Part shown: positions 7,619 to 16,581 of the stretch, piece by piece
Layout: the number at the start of each line of letters is the position of its first letter
How positions within the stretch are numbered: position 1 is the stretch's first letter
From: Pseudomonadota bacterium
GTDB taxonomy: Bacteria; Pseudomonadota; Gammaproteobacteria; Burkholderiales; SG8-39
Direction: 5' to 3'
DNA: 38,764 nucleotides
NCBI GenBank assembly: GCA_026399375.1
Contig: JAPLRD010000027.1
Span: 1 to 38,764, forward strand
Translations under genes and position numbers: made by a program
The notes under the pieces: model-generated
Seen by the model: only the letters and a program-made list of their open reading frames with translations
Told to the model about the DNA's origin: nothing
The model's database searches: none

Positions 7619-8587
7619 ATGAAAATCGCCGTCACCGGCGCGGCCGGCTTCATCGGCGCGGCGCTGGCGCGCGCGCTCGCCGCGCGCACGGAACTATACG
7701 ATGCCGAGGGCCGGGCAATTCCGGTCAGCCGCATCGTGCTCGCCGACCGCGTCCTGCCCGAAAGCGTTTCGTTCGACGCGCGCATCCAAACGGTGCAGGG
7801 CGACATTGCCGATCCGGCGTTCGTGTCGGGCCTGATCGACGCCGGCACCCGCGTCGTGTTTCACCTCGCCGGCGTGATGAGCGGCGCGTGCGAGGCGGAC
7901 TTCGCCCTGGGCCTGCGCGTCAATCTCGACGGCACGCGCAACGTGTTCGAAGCCTGCCGCGCGCTCCCCGATCCGGTGCGGCTGGTGTTCTCGAGTTCGA
8001 TCGGCGTGTTCGGCACGCCGCTGCCGCTGCGCATCGACGACGACACGCCGCAGCGCCCGACCTTGTCCTACGGCGCGCAGAAGCGCGCTTGCGAAATCCT
8101 GCTCGAAGACTATTCGCGCCGCGGCTTCCTTGACGGCCGCGCGTTGCGCCTGCCCGGGATCGTGGTGCGACCGCGCCTGCCGAACGGCGCGCTGTCCGCG
8201 TTCAACAGCGACCTGATCCGCGAGCCGCTCGCAGGCCGCGCCTACGCCGCGCCGGTCGGGCCCGAGGCCGTGGTCTGGCTCATGTCGGCCGAACGCTGCG
8301 TCGCGAACCTGATCCACGCCGCGCTGCTGCCGCAGGGCGCGATCGGATCGCCCTGCGTGCTCAATCTGCCCTGCATCGCGGCGAGCGCGGGCGAGATCGT
8401 GGCCGCGATAGGGCGAGCGGGCGGCGCTGCCGCCGCGGCACGCGTGAGCTACGCGCCGGACCCGAAGCTGCAAGCCCAGTTCGGCGGTTGGCCGCGCGAC
8501 TTCCACGCGGGGCGCGCCCTGGCGCTCGGTTTCGCCGCAGACGCGTCGCTGGACGCTATCATCCGCTTTCATCTCGATACGCTTTGA
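7619..8587 (+). CDS. NAD-dependent epimerase/dehydratase family protein, DenD-like
   Basis: 322 residues of an extended short-chain dehydrogenase. The Rossmann motif is GAAGFIG (residues 7-13); D62 and the HLAG stretch at 82-85 follow; catalytic Ser is in FSSSIGVFG (124-132), and Tyr/Lys are Y151 and K155 of YGAQK. The order and spacing (including the TLSYGAQKRACEILLEDY segment and LRLPGIVVRPR) resemble D-erythronate dehydrogenase DenD and related sugar-acid dehydrogenases. It starts 114 bp from the divergent TRAP binding-protein gene and is followed 19 bp later by the IlvD-family gene, so it likely oxidises the imported acid before or instead of dehydration. A sugar-nucleotide epimerase is the less likely alternative. 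Confidence 0.75.
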   Translation: MKIAVTGAAGFIGAALARALAARTELYDAEGRAIPVSRIVLADRVLPESVSFDARIQTVQGDIADPAFVSGLIDAGTRVVFHLAGVMSGACEADFALGLRVNLDGTRNVFEACRALPDPVRLVFSSSIGVFGTPLPLRIDDDTPQRPTLSYGAQKRACEILLEDYSRRGFLDGRALRLPGIVVRPRLPNGALSAFNSDLIREPLAGRAYAAPVGPEAVVWLMSAERCVANLIHAALLPQGAIGSPCVLNLPCIAASAGEIVAAIGRAGGAAAAARVSYAPDPKLQAQFGGWPRDFHAGRALALGFAADASLDAIIRFHLDTL

Positions 8588-8606
8588 CCTTCCGGAATTG
8601 ATCACC

Positions 8607-10305
8607 ATGCCTGCAGCACGCCGCAAACCCGTACGACCCAAGATCAAACCGGCCGCGCGCTCGCGCCTGCTTGGAATGCGCTCGCGCATTGCAGTCGAGG
8701 GCCTGGACCGCACCGCGCACCGCGCTTTCCTGCGCGCCATGGGCCTGGACGACGCGGCCATGGCGCGGCCCTTCGTCGGCGTGATGAGCACCTACTCGGA
8801 GAACACGCCCTGCTCGCTGCCGCTGCGTTCGCAATCGGACGCCGCCAAACTGGGCGTGGCCGCGGCCGGCGGCACGCCGCGCGAGTTCACCACCATCTCG
8901 GTCGCGGACAGCATGTCGATGGCGCACCGCGGCATGCGCTTTTCCCTGATCTCGCGCGAAATCATCGCCGATTCGATCGAGGCGGTGATGCGCGGCCACG
9001 CCTACGACGCGCTGGTCGGATTCGCCGGCTGCGACAAGACCCTGCCCGGGATCATGATGGGCATGATCCGCTGCAACGTGCCCGCGGTGTTCATGTACGG
9101 CGGGGCGATGCTGCCGGGCAATATCGACGGCAAGCCGGTGACGGTGGTGACCGCCTACGAGGGCGTGGGCGCGGTGCTCGCCGGCACCATGACCGAGCGC
9201 GAGCTCGCGCAAATCGAGACCGAATGCGCGCCCACCATCGGCGCCTGCCCCGGCCAGTTCACCGCCAACACCATGGCCATGGTGTCGGAGGCGCTGGGCC
9301 TGGCGCCTCCCGGGTCGGCCATGCTGCCCGCGGTGTATTCGGAGCGCCTCGCCATGGCGCGCCTCGCGGGCGAAGCGGTGATGAGGATATTGCGCGACGG
9401 CGGTCCGCTGCCGCGCGACCTGGTGACGCGAAAAAGCCTGGAGAACGCCTGCGCCGCCGTTGCCGCCACCGGCGGTTCGACCAATGCGGCTCTGCATCTG
9501 CCGGCGCTGGCGCACGAGGCGGGCATCCCCGAGGGCGTGTTCAACGTGGTCCCGGGGCTCGGCCACACCGCAGGCAAGGCGCTGGCGAGCTCGATGGACG
9601 TCGACTGCATCGCGTTCACCGGCTCCACCGCGACCGGCAAGCTGGTGATGCAGTACGCCGCGCAGTCGAACCTCAAGCGCGTTGCGTTCGCGCTCCAAGC
9701 CCTTGCACGACAGCGGCGGCGTGGTGGTGCTGAAAGGCAATCTCAGCCCCGATGGCGCGCTGATCAAGATCGCCGGCCTGAAGTCGCTCGTGTTCGAGGG
9801 GTCGGCGCGGGTGTTCGAATGCGAAGAGGACGCGGCGGAGGCGGTGCGCTCGCGCCGCTACAAGAAGGGCGAGGTGCTGGTGATCCGCAACGAGGGCCCC
9901 AAGGGAGGGCCCGGCATGCGCGAGATGCTGGGTATCACGGCGCTTCTCTATGGCCAGGGCATGGGCGAGGGCGTGGCGCTCCTGACCGACGGGCGCTTTT
10001 CCGGCGCCACGCGCGGCATGATGATCGGCTACGCCTCGCCCGAAGCGGCGGCGGGCGGCGCCATCGCCCTGGTGAAAAGCGGCGATACCATCCGCATCGA
10101 CGCCGGGGCGCAGACGCTGGACCTGAAGATCAGTGCGACCGAAATGAAGCGCCGCCGCGCTGCGTGGAAACCGCGCCGCGCCGAACGCCTCGCGGGCACA
10201 CTGGAAAAATACGCCCGCCTGGTCGGCCCGGCGAACCTCGGCGCGGTCACGCATTCGGGCGGCGTCGACTGGCCGATCGAGGTGCGGCTGGAACTGAAGA
10301 AATGA
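8607..10305 (+). pseudogene. ilvD: IlvD-family dehydratase gene broken by an aldehyde-dehydrogenase insert and frameshift
   Basis: The ATG at 8607 begins a dihydroxy-acid dehydratase (IlvD/Edd) with the [2Fe-2S] cysteines C69 (ENTPCS), C142 (GCDKTLPG) and C214 (GACPGQFTANTM). IlvD sequence runs to HLPALAHEAGI (about 9527). In the same frame follow PEGVFNVVPGLGHTAGKAL, MDVDCIAFTGSTATGKL and SNLKRVA, which are unmistakably aldehyde dehydrogenase. Near 9685 IlvD resumes in the +1 frame ([41 protein letters not shown]) to TGA at 10303-10305. About 100 IlvD residues are replaced by about 55 of ALDH. The stop overlaps the dctQ start as ATGA, so the 3' end is genuine. The product cannot be functional as read. 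Confidence 0.85.
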
Positions 10306-10817
10306 TCCGCAGGGTAATCGAGCGCCTCGACCGCGGCATGGAGCCGCTGCTCGGCGTCGTCGCCGGGGTGCTGCTGTTCTGCATGATGAGCGTCACTTTC
10401 GTCGACGTCGTGCTGCGCTATATTTTCAATGCGCCGCTGCGCGGCAGCTTCGAAGTGACCGAGCTGATGCTGGTGGTGCTGATATTCGCGGCGCTGCCGC
10501 TGGTGTCGCGGCGCGAGGAACATGTGGTGATGGATTTTCTCGATCGCCATATCGGGCCGCGGCTGTATCGCTTCCTGCGCGCGCTGGAGCACGTCGTGTC
10601 GGCGGCGGTGATGGGCGGGATCGGCTGGCTCCTGTGGCAGAGGGCGTCGAAACTGGCGGCCTACGGCGATACCACCTCGGTGCTCAGGATACAGCTCGCG
10701 CCTTTCGTGTACGCCATTGCGGTGCTGATCTTCGTCACCGCACTGATTCACCTCGGCCTGGTGTTCGCCCGCCGCGGTGGACCGAATGGCGGCGGCCCCG
10801 AGAAGGGCGCGGCATGA
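10302..10817 (+). CDS. TRAP transporter small permease (DctQ family)
   Basis: 171 residues starting at the ATG that overlaps the dehydratase stop by four bases (ATGA), a sign of translational coupling. There are four hydrophobic helices: about 16-42 ([23 protein letters not shown]), 53-68, 89-109 and 129-150. The [13 protein letters not shown] and [13 protein letters not shown] motifs are standard for DctQ. It forms the membrane complex with DctM. The same frame is open all the way back through the first part of the broken dehydratase, so automatic gene callers may report one false 739-codon fusion here. Confidence 0.9.
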   Translation: MIRRVIERLDRGMEPLLGVVAGVLLFCMMSVTFVDVVLRYIFNAPLRGSFEVTELMLVVLIFAALPLVSRREEHVVMDFLDRHIGPRLYRFLRALEHVVSAAVMGGIGWLLWQRASKLAAYGDTTSVLRIQLAPFVYAIAVLIFVTALIHLGLVFARRGGPNGGGPEKGAA

Positions 10818-10841
10818 CGCCCATACGGAAAGCATCAGCGC

Positions 10842-12134
10842 ATGACTGAAGCGCTGCTCGGCTTCGCCGCGATTTTTGCGCTGGCGCTGGCGCGAATCCC
10901 GATCGCCATGTCGATGGGCATCGTCGGCTTCGTCGGCCTCGGCCTGCTGCGCAACTGGAACTCGGCGCTGGCGTCGGTGACCTCGGTCGTGTACGAGACC
11001 GGGTTTTCCTACACGCTGTCGGTGGTGCCACTCTTCATCCTGATGGGCAATTTCGTCGCGCGCGCCGGCATGTCGACCGAACTGTTCCGTGCCGCCTACA
11101 CCTTCATCGGCCATCGCCGCGGCGGCCTGGCAATGTCCACCGTGCTCGCGTGTGCGGGCTTCGGCGCCATCTGCGGCTCGTCGATCGCGACCACCGCAAC
11201 CATGGCCAAGGTCGCCTATCCGCCGATGCGCAAGTTCGGCTACTCCGAGGTCCTCGCCACCGGCGTCATCGCCGGCGGCGGCACGCTGGGCATCATGATC
11301 CCGCCCTCCACCGTGATGGTCATCTACGGCATCATGACCGACACCAGCATCGGCAAGCTGTTCGCGGCCGGGGTGCTCCCCGGACTGCTCGGCACGCTGC
11401 TCTTGTGCGGTGCGGTGCAGTACATGACCTGGCGCGATCCGGCCGCGGGCCCGCCGGGCGAGCGCTGTTCCGGCGCCGAGCGCATCGCAGCGGTGAAGGA
11501 CATCTGGGGCGTGGCATTGCTGTTCATCCTGGTCATGGGCGGCATCTACGGCGGCGTGTTCACCGCCACGGAGGGCGCGGGCGTGGGCGCCTTCGGCGCC
11601 TTCGTCTTCGCGCTGGTGCGTCGCGCGCTCACCTGGCGCGTGCTGTTCGAAATCCTGATCGAAAGCGCGCGCACCACCTCGATGCTGTTCGTGATCCTGA
11701 TCGGTGCGCTGATTTTCGCCAACTTCGTCAACTACAGCAGCATGCCGGGCGACCTGAAACATTTCGTCGAGCAGTTCCAGATCCACCCGCTGGCGGTGAT
11801 CGTCGCCATCTGCGTCATCTACGTGGTGCTCGGCACGGCGATGGAGGAACTGTCGATGGTGCTGCTGACGGTGCCGGTGTTTTTCCCGCTGGTGGTGCAC
11901 CTCGGCTTCGATCCCGTCTGGTTCGGCATCATCATCGTCATGATCGTGGAGATCGGCCTGATCAGCCCGCCGGTCGGGATGAACATGTTCGTGCTGCGCA
12001 CGCTGATTCCGCACGTGTCGATCGCGACCGTGTATCGCGGCGTCATGCCCTTCATGTGGGCCGACGTGATCCGGCTGGCGATCCTGGTCGCGTTTCCGGT
12101 CATTTCGCTTTACCTGCCGGGGTTCATGAAGTAG
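10842..12134 (+). CDS. TRAP transporter large permease (DctM family)
   Basis: 430 residues, 24 bp after DctQ. It is a polytopic membrane protein of the usual DctM length with typical motifs: PIAMSMGIVGFVGL, VPLFILMGNFVARAG, CAGFGAICGSSIATTATMAKVA, GGGTLGIMIPPSTVMVIYGI and the C-terminal PPVGMNMFVLR. It uses the ion gradient to drive uptake of the ligand brought by the binding protein. No damage is seen. A REP-like 20-mer follows 14 bp after its stop. Confidence 0.93.
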   Translation: MTEALLGFAAIFALALARIPIAMSMGIVGFVGLGLLRNWNSALASVTSVVYETGFSYTLSVVPLFILMGNFVARAGMSTELFRAAYTFIGHRRGGLAMSTVLACAGFGAICGSSIATTATMAKVAYPPMRKFGYSEVLATGVIAGGGTLGIMIPPSTVMVIYGIMTDTSIGKLFAAGVLPGLLGTLLLCGAVQYMTWRDPAAGPPGERCSGAERIAAVKDIWGVALLFILVMGGIYGGVFTATEGAGVGAFGAFVFALVRRALTWRVLFEILIESARTTSMLFVILIGALIFANFVNYSSMPGDLKHFVEQFQIHPLAVIVAICVIYVVLGTAMEELSMVLLTVPVFFPLVVHLGFDPVWFGIIIVMIVEIGLISPPVGMNMFVLRTLIPHVSIATVYRGVMPFMWADVIRLAILVAFPVISLYLPGFMK

Positions 12135-12147
12135 TGGGCGCGAGGTT

Positions 12148-12167
12148 GGAGAGGGCCGGGGTGAGGG
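12148..12167 (+). repeat. REP-like intergenic repeat, half copy
   Basis: GGAGAGGGCCGGGGTGAGGG matches 18 of 20 bases of 22981-23000, which is the right half of a full hairpin repeat behind liuA. Both copies sit just past a stop codon on the same strand. It resembles the widespread 'GAGAGGGTTGGGGTGAGGG' extragenic palindromes of Proteobacteria. Confidence 0.55.
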
Positions 12168-12260
12168 GGCAGTCTGCCGCGAAGCCGAAACCGTGACGCG
12201 ATCGATTGATGTGTAATGTGAGATAGTGAGATCATCAACACTCAAAACGGAGGAAGTCAC

Positions 12261-12881
12261 ATGCTGAAAATCTGGGGACGCGCGAATTCGTCCAACGTGA
12301 AGAAAGTCACCTGGCTGTGCGAGGAAATCGGCCTGCCCTACGAGCGCATCGACGCCGGCCTGAATTTCGGCGTGGTGAACACGCCCGAGTACCGCAAGCT
12401 GAATCCGAACGGCCTGGTGCCGACCATTGACGACGAAGGTTTCATTTTGTGGGAGTCAAATTCCATCGTGCGCTATCTCGCGGCCAAACGCGCCGCGGGC
12501 ACCATTTGTCCCACTGACCTCAAGGTCCGGGCCGACGCCGAGCGCTGGATGGACTGGAGCTCGACCACGCTGGCGCCTTCTTTCATTCCCGTGTTCCTCG
12601 CGCTGGTGCGCACGCCGCCCGAGAAGCGCAACCTGCAGGCGATCGAAGAGGGCAAGAAGAAGACGGACGACGTGCTCGGGCGTCTGGATGGCGCGCTCGC
12701 CGGGCGCAAATTCATCCTTGGCGACCACTTCAGCATGGCCGACATCGCGCTGGGACCGGTGGTCTATCTGGTGCAGAACGTCTACCCCGAGCACCCGAAG
12801 TTCGCCAACTTCGACGCCTGGTACGCGCGCATCTCCGAGCGCCCGGCGTTCAAGAAGGTCGTGGCGCTGCCTATCGGATAG
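12261..12881 (+). CDS. Glutathione S-transferase family protein
   Basis: 206 residues. The N-terminal thioredoxin-like domain has the GRANSSNVKKV start, the NPNGLVPTIDD cis-proline loop and the WESNSIVRYLA glutathione-binding motif (Glu-Ser). The C-terminal helical domain ends with FILGDHFSMADIALGPVVY, the N-capping box of GSTs. GGAGGAAG seven bases before the ATG is a strong ribosome site. It likely acts as a soluble GSH transferase or peroxidase; the substrate is unknown. It is transcribed alone and faces the hydroxyacid dehydrogenase gene. Confidence 0.92.
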   Translation: MLKIWGRANSSNVKKVTWLCEEIGLPYERIDAGLNFGVVNTPEYRKLNPNGLVPTIDDEGFILWESNSIVRYLAAKRAAGTICPTDLKVRADAERWMDWSSTTLAPSFIPVFLALVRTPPEKRNLQAIEEGKKKTDDVLGRLDGALAGRKFILGDHFSMADIALGPVVYLVQNVYPEHPKFANFDAWYARISERPAFKKVVALPIG

Positions 12882-12896
12882 AAGGGCCCGCGGGCA

Positions 12897-12918
12897 CAGG
12901 CGCGGTGACGCGCACCTG
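12897..12918. terminator. Possible bidirectional hairpin between convergent genes
   Basis: CAGGCGCG, loop GTGA, CGCG, a two-base bulge, then CCTG. It lies between the GST stop and the end of the minus-strand dehydrogenase gene. No T-tract is present in either direction, so this is a weak call. Confidence 0.3.
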
Positions 12919-12920
12919 CG

Positions 12921-13862
12921 TTAAAGCACCGCGGTCAGCGCAGGTTTGCCGCAGAAATGCGCGCGCAGGTTGTCCACGGCGAGATCGCTCATCGCCCTTC
13001 GGGTTTCATGCGTGGCGCTGGCGACGTGCGGCTGCAGCACCACCTGATCCATACCGAACAGCGCCTCCGGCACCCGTGGTTCTTCATCGAACACGTCCAG
13101 GCCGGCTGCGCCCAGCGCACCCTCGGCCAGCGCCTTGACCAGCGCCCGCTCGTCCACGACCGAGCCGCGCGCGACGTTGATCAGGGTACCCTCGGGCCCG
13201 AGCGCCTGCAGCACCTCTGCGCTTACGAGGTGCCGCGTCGCTTCGCCGCCGGGGCAGATCACCATCAGGACGTCGCAGTCGCGCGCCATCTCGGTCAGGC
13301 TGGCGTAGTACTTGTGCGCCACGCCTGGTTGCTTGAGCCGTCCGTGATAGACGATGCGCATGTCGAAGGCTTCGGCTCGTTTGGCGATGGCCTTGCCGAT
13401 TTTGCCGTAGCCGAGTATGCCCATGGTCATGCCGCCCACCTTGTGCGCGAACGGTCGCGGGCCTTTGAGCCAGCCGCCGACCCGCACGAAGCGGTCGCCT
13501 AGGCAGATGCGACGCACGGTCGCAAGCATCAGGCCCAGGGCGAGATCGGCGACGCAATCGTTCAGCAGATCCGGCGTATTGGTGACGATGATTCCGCGCC
13601 GCTTTGCTGTATCCATGTCGATCGGATCGACGCCGACGCCAATGCTGGAAATGATCTCAAGGCGGGGCAGAGCCGCGATCAGCGCCGCGTCGGCCCCGGC
13701 GCTGGCGTTGGTCTGGATGCCACGGATGCGACCCCCGACTTCGGCTATGAGCGCCGCACGATCCTTCGCCTGCCACAGCGTGTGCACGGTGAAGTCGCGC
13801 GCCATCGAGTCGAATGAGGACGGGTACAAGGGGCCAACGGACAGGATTTCGACGTTCTTCAT
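12921..13862 (-). CDS. D-isomer-specific 2-hydroxyacid dehydrogenase (hydroxypyruvate/glyoxylate reductase type)
   Basis: 313 residues from the ATG at 13862; the frame is open further upstream, but homology starts at MKNVEILSVG. The NAD(P)-binding fold shows GILGYGKIGKAIA (148-160). The catalytic residues are R232 (NVARGSVVDE), E261 (DVFDEEP) and H279 (QPHVASAT). The substrate loop ISSIGVGVDPIDM is like that of the GyaR/HPR subgroup. It would reduce glyoxylate, hydroxypyruvate or another 2-keto acid. It diverges from the ABM gene (158 bp apart) and may belong with the sugar-acid genes to its left. Confidence 0.88.
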   Translation of the reverse strand: MKNVEILSVGPLYPSSFDSMARDFTVHTLWQAKDRAALIAEVGGRIRGIQTNASAGADAALIAALPRLEIISSIGVGVDPIDMDTAKRRGIIVTNTPDLLNDCVADLALGLMLATVRRICLGDRFVRVGGWLKGPRPFAHKVGGMTMGILGYGKIGKAIAKRAEAFDMRIVYHGRLKQPGVAHKYYASLTEMARDCDVLMVICPGGEATRHLVSAEVLQALGPEGTLINVARGSVVDERALVKALAEGALGAAGLDVFDEEPRVPEALFGMDQVVLQPHVASATHETRRAMSDLAVDNLRAHFCGKPALTAVL

Positions 13863-14020
13863 GATCTGAATCCGATGCAGGGTTTCGCCGGAACGGTCCG
13901 GCGGGGACGAGCGATTATAGTCCGGAGGAACCGTTCCCTCTCCCGGCGCGCGCGCCTCTGGCACGCCTTTGGTTACAATGCGCGATCGTCCGTCCCGCAA
14001 CACACACAAGGAGCAACAAC

Positions 14021-14329
14021 ATGATCCACGTCGTCGCCGTCATCACCGCCAAGCCCGGCATGCGCGCATCCATTCTCGAGGCGTTCCACGCCAACGTCCC
14101 CGCGGTGAAGGCGGAGCAGGGCTGCATCGAGTACGGCGCCGCCGTCGATTTCGAGGACGGTCCCAAGTTTCAGACGAAGTACGGTCCCGATACGTTTCTG
14201 GTGCTGGAGAAATGGGACAGCATGGACGCGCTGAAGGCGCATGCCGCCGCGCCGCACATGGCGGCATACGGCGCGAAGACCAAGGACTTCATCGCCAGCC
14301 GGGTGATCCACATCCTCTCGCCGGTGTAG
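14021..14329 (+). CDS. Antibiotic biosynthesis monooxygenase (ABM) domain protein, YgiN-like
   Basis: 102 residues forming one ferredoxin-like ABM domain: an IHVVAVITAKPGM first strand, REA-type helix (ILEAFHANVPAVKAEQGCIEYGA), FLVLEKWDSMDALKAHAAAPHM and a closing strand. Single-domain members act as dimers; some oxidise quinols, as YgiN does, and many have unknown substrates. AAGGAG lies 11 bases before the ATG. Convergent with the Bug gene, 27 bp apart. Confidence 0.88.
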   Translation: MIHVVAVITAKPGMRASILEAFHANVPAVKAEQGCIEYGAAVDFEDGPKFQTKYGPDTFLVLEKWDSMDALKAHAAAPHMAAYGAKTKDFIASRVIHILSPV

Positions 14330-14356
14330 TCGGGCGTGTAACGCAGATGCGTCGGG

Positions 14357-15331
14357 TCAATCCACTTTGGCGCCGGACATTTTCACCACCGGCGCCCAGT
14401 GGGCGACCTCTTTCGCGACGAATGCGGCGAATTGCTCCGGCGTCGTCGGCATGAAGCGCAGGCCTTCGCCGGCCATGCGCGCCTGGATCTCCGGCAGGCG
14501 CATCACCCGCTGCACTTCGGTGTTCATTTTCGAGACGATGGCTGCGGGCGTGCCCGGCCCGGCGAACAGCCCCGTCCAGTTGTTGACTTCGTATCCGGGC
14601 AGTCCTGCTTCGCCCACCGTGGGCAGGTCGGGCAAAGCGGTGGAGCGGTTGGAGCCGAGCACCGCTACGGCACGCAGTTTCTCCGCCTTGACGTGGGGCA
14701 GGACGGTGGGCAGGGTGGCGAATACCATCGAGGTCTGTCCTGAGAGCAGGTCGGTGATCGCAGGCACGTTGCCTTTGTAGGGAATGTGCGCGATGTCGAC
14801 TTTGGCCATCGCCTTGAACAACTCCCCGCCCAGATGGCCGGTGGTGCCCGCGCCGGCCGAGCCGTAGGTCAGATCCGATCGCGACTTCGCCAGCGCGATC
14901 AGTTCCTTCACCGTTTTCGCCGGCACCGAAGGATGTGTCACCAGCAGGCCTTCGGCTTCGACCACGAAAGCGACCGGCGTGAAATCCTTCACCGGGTCGT
15001 AGGGCAGCTTGGAGAAGAGGGAGGCGTTGATCGCATGCGTGCCGACCGTGCCCATCACCAGCGTGTAACCGTCGCCGGCGCTCTTGGCGACGACCTCCGC
15101 GCCGATGTTGCCGCCGCCGCCGGTGCGGTTTTCCACCACCACCGGCTGCCCCCAGGCCGAACTGAATTTCTCCGCCAGGATGCGCCCGAACACGTCGGAA
15201 AAACCGCCCGGCGGAAACGGCACGATCATGCGGATGGGTTTTGCCGGCCAGGTTTGCGCCTGCACCGGGCCGGTGAGTGTCATGCTGGAGATACCAGCCA
15301 GCAGCATCAGAAGCGCAAGTGTCTTTCGCAT
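14357..15331 (-). CDS. Bug-family (TctC) tripartite tricarboxylate transporter binding protein
   Basis: 324 residues from the ATG at 15331. The N-terminus is a signal peptide (ends VQAQ). The rest is the Bug fold: WPAKPIRMIVPFPPGGFSD, NRTGGGGNIGAEVVAKSAGDGYTL, the TYGSAGAGTTGHLGGELF pocket segment and DLPTVGEAGLPGYEVNNW. Bug proteins bind carboxylates or amides in the periplasm, and hundreds are orphan in some Betaproteobacteria. No TctA/TctB permease is in the window. It is the last gene of a minus-strand operon after the C45 hydrolase (32 bp gap). Confidence 0.9.
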   Translation of the reverse strand: MRKTLALLMLLAGISSMTLTGPVQAQTWPAKPIRMIVPFPPGGFSDVFGRILAEKFSSAWGQPVVVENRTGGGGNIGAEVVAKSAGDGYTLVMGTVGTHAINASLFSKLPYDPVKDFTPVAFVVEAEGLLVTHPSVPAKTVKELIALAKSRSDLTYGSAGAGTTGHLGGELFKAMAKVDIAHIPYKGNVPAITDLLSGQTSMVFATLPTVLPHVKAEKLRAVAVLGSNRSTALPDLPTVGEAGLPGYEVNNWTGLFAGPGTPAAIVSKMNTEVQRVMRLPEIQARMAGEGLRFMPTTPEQFAAFVAKEVAHWAPVVKMSGAKVD

Positions 15332-15363
15332 TGTTTCGCTGTTCGAATGATCCTTGGATCGCG

Positions 15364-16503
15364 TCAAGCCGGCACCGCCTCGCCCAGCGCCACCGGCGTG
15401 AACTCCACTTTCGACGGTACGTCCGGCGCGATGTGCATTACGCGCTTGCCCAAGTCCATCACCACCGAGGCGACGGTTTCGATGCAGACTTCGGGCGCGA
15501 GCGACGGGTCCGGCCGGCGGCAGATCGACAGGTAGCCGTCGGATTCGTCGCGCAGCATGCGCTGCAGATCGGCGGGCGAGAACTTGCCGCTGTGCGCGCT
15601 GGTGAGCGCGGTGATGCGTTCCAGCCGCGGAAAGGTCGACAGGCTGGGGGCGAGCGAAGCCTGATGCTTCGCCGCGGCCGGAGCCAAGAAATGATTGGTG
15701 TGGCACAGCGCCGCACCCGCACCGCGCACCACTTCCAGGCCGCGCGGCGAGAATTCCAGCGCGGCGGAATCGCCCGACGCGTCGGCGCAGAGCACGTTGG
15801 ACGAGGCGCCGAAACTGAGCGTGGACGCAAAGGCCACCGCGTCGGCAACGCTGTCGCGCGCCAGCAGCGCGCGCAGCAGCACGTGTACCGGCACGCCAGG
15901 ATGGCTGCCGTCGTCGGAAGAGCGCAGGATGTTGAGGCAGACGCCGAAGCCGCGCCGGTTGAAGCCGATCTTGGCCAGCATGCCGGCCTCGGTCAGCGTG
16001 AGGCAGGACATGCCGCCGGCGTCGCGCACCCTCAGCAGCACCAGCGCCGCGCGCTGGGCGCCCAGCCAGTCCCAGTTCTGCGCCAGCAGCGTGGTGCCGG
16101 TGGTGCTTTGCGCGGGCTTCACCGCGACCGAAGTGCATTCGCCCCAGTCGGGCACGCCGCTCTTCACGTTGGCGGCGGCGATCCTGGCTTGTTCCGGATG
16201 CGGATTGCCGGGATAGCTCGGCGGCAGGATCTCGGTGCGCGCGTTGAGCGCGAGTATTTCATCGACGTTGCGCCCGGAGCCCGCGGCGATGCCTTCGATC
16301 TCGGCCAGCAGCGCGTGATCCAGATCGCCGATCAGGTCGCGATAACCCGCGCCCAGGCGCTGCGCGCCCTGCCAGTCGATGCCGCAATAGGCGAACAGTC
16401 GGGCATAGGTCGCGATCGAGCGCGCGATGCGCGCCTTCGCTTCTCGTCCGTGCTGCTGGCCGCGCTCGCGCGCATTGCCGGAAATTTCGATCAGCGGAAA
16501 CAT
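15364..16503 (-). CDS. C45 family autoproteolytic acyltransferase/hydrolase
   Basis: 379 residues. It belongs to the Ntn-hydrolase family of isopenicillin N acyltransferase-like enzymes (peptidase C45). The cut that exposes the N-terminal nucleophile should fall before C123 in WGECTSVAV, and AQNWDW (141-146) carries the conserved Asn and Asp. The N-terminal GNARERGQQHG and the LTEAGMLAKIGFNRRGFGVCLN segment are also usual. There is no signal peptide, so it should work in the cytoplasm. It would hydrolyse or transfer an acyl group on an amide. It lies between two periplasmic binding proteins, which suggests the substrate or product is imported; that is inference. Confidence 0.87.
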   Translation of the reverse strand: MFPLIEISGNARERGQQHGREAKARIARSIATYARLFAYCGIDWQGAQRLGAGYRDLIGDLDHALLAEIEGIAAGSGRNVDEILALNARTEILPPSYPGNPHPEQARIAAANVKSGVPDWGECTSVAVKPAQSTTGTTLLAQNWDWLGAQRAALVLLRVRDAGGMSCLTLTEAGMLAKIGFNRRGFGVCLNILRSSDDGSHPGVPVHVLLRALLARDSVADAVAFASTLSFGASSNVLCADASGDSAALEFSPRGLEVVRGAGAALCHTNHFLAPAAAKHQASLAPSLSTFPRLERITALTSAHSGKFSPADLQRMLRDESDGYLSICRRPDPSLAPEVCIETVASVVMDLGKRVMHIAPDVPSKVEFTPVALGEAVPA

Positions 16504-16581
16504 GCTTCGACCTCCTCCATATTCTGTAGCGTCAATAATACTCCGTCCTCAAGCCTGGTTTTCTATCGGTAGGGACTCGCG

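Noticed and set aside
8598-10817. One long forward frame that would be a 739-residue fusion of dehydratase and DctQ
   Set aside because: The middle third (about 9705-10301) is the wrong frame of IlvD sequence; the true IlvD end is in the next frame, and DctQ has its own ATGA-coupled start at 10302.
10029-12260. A 743-codon open frame on the minus strand opposite the TRAP permease genes
   Set aside because: Its translation is rich in His, Asp, Arg and Gln without any domain, and it is fully antisense to DctQ and DctM, so it is a high-GC shadow.
15332-16138. Upstream 269-codon extension of the Bug protein frame
   Set aside because: It is the wrong frame of the C45 hydrolase gene; a normal signal peptide starts at 15331.
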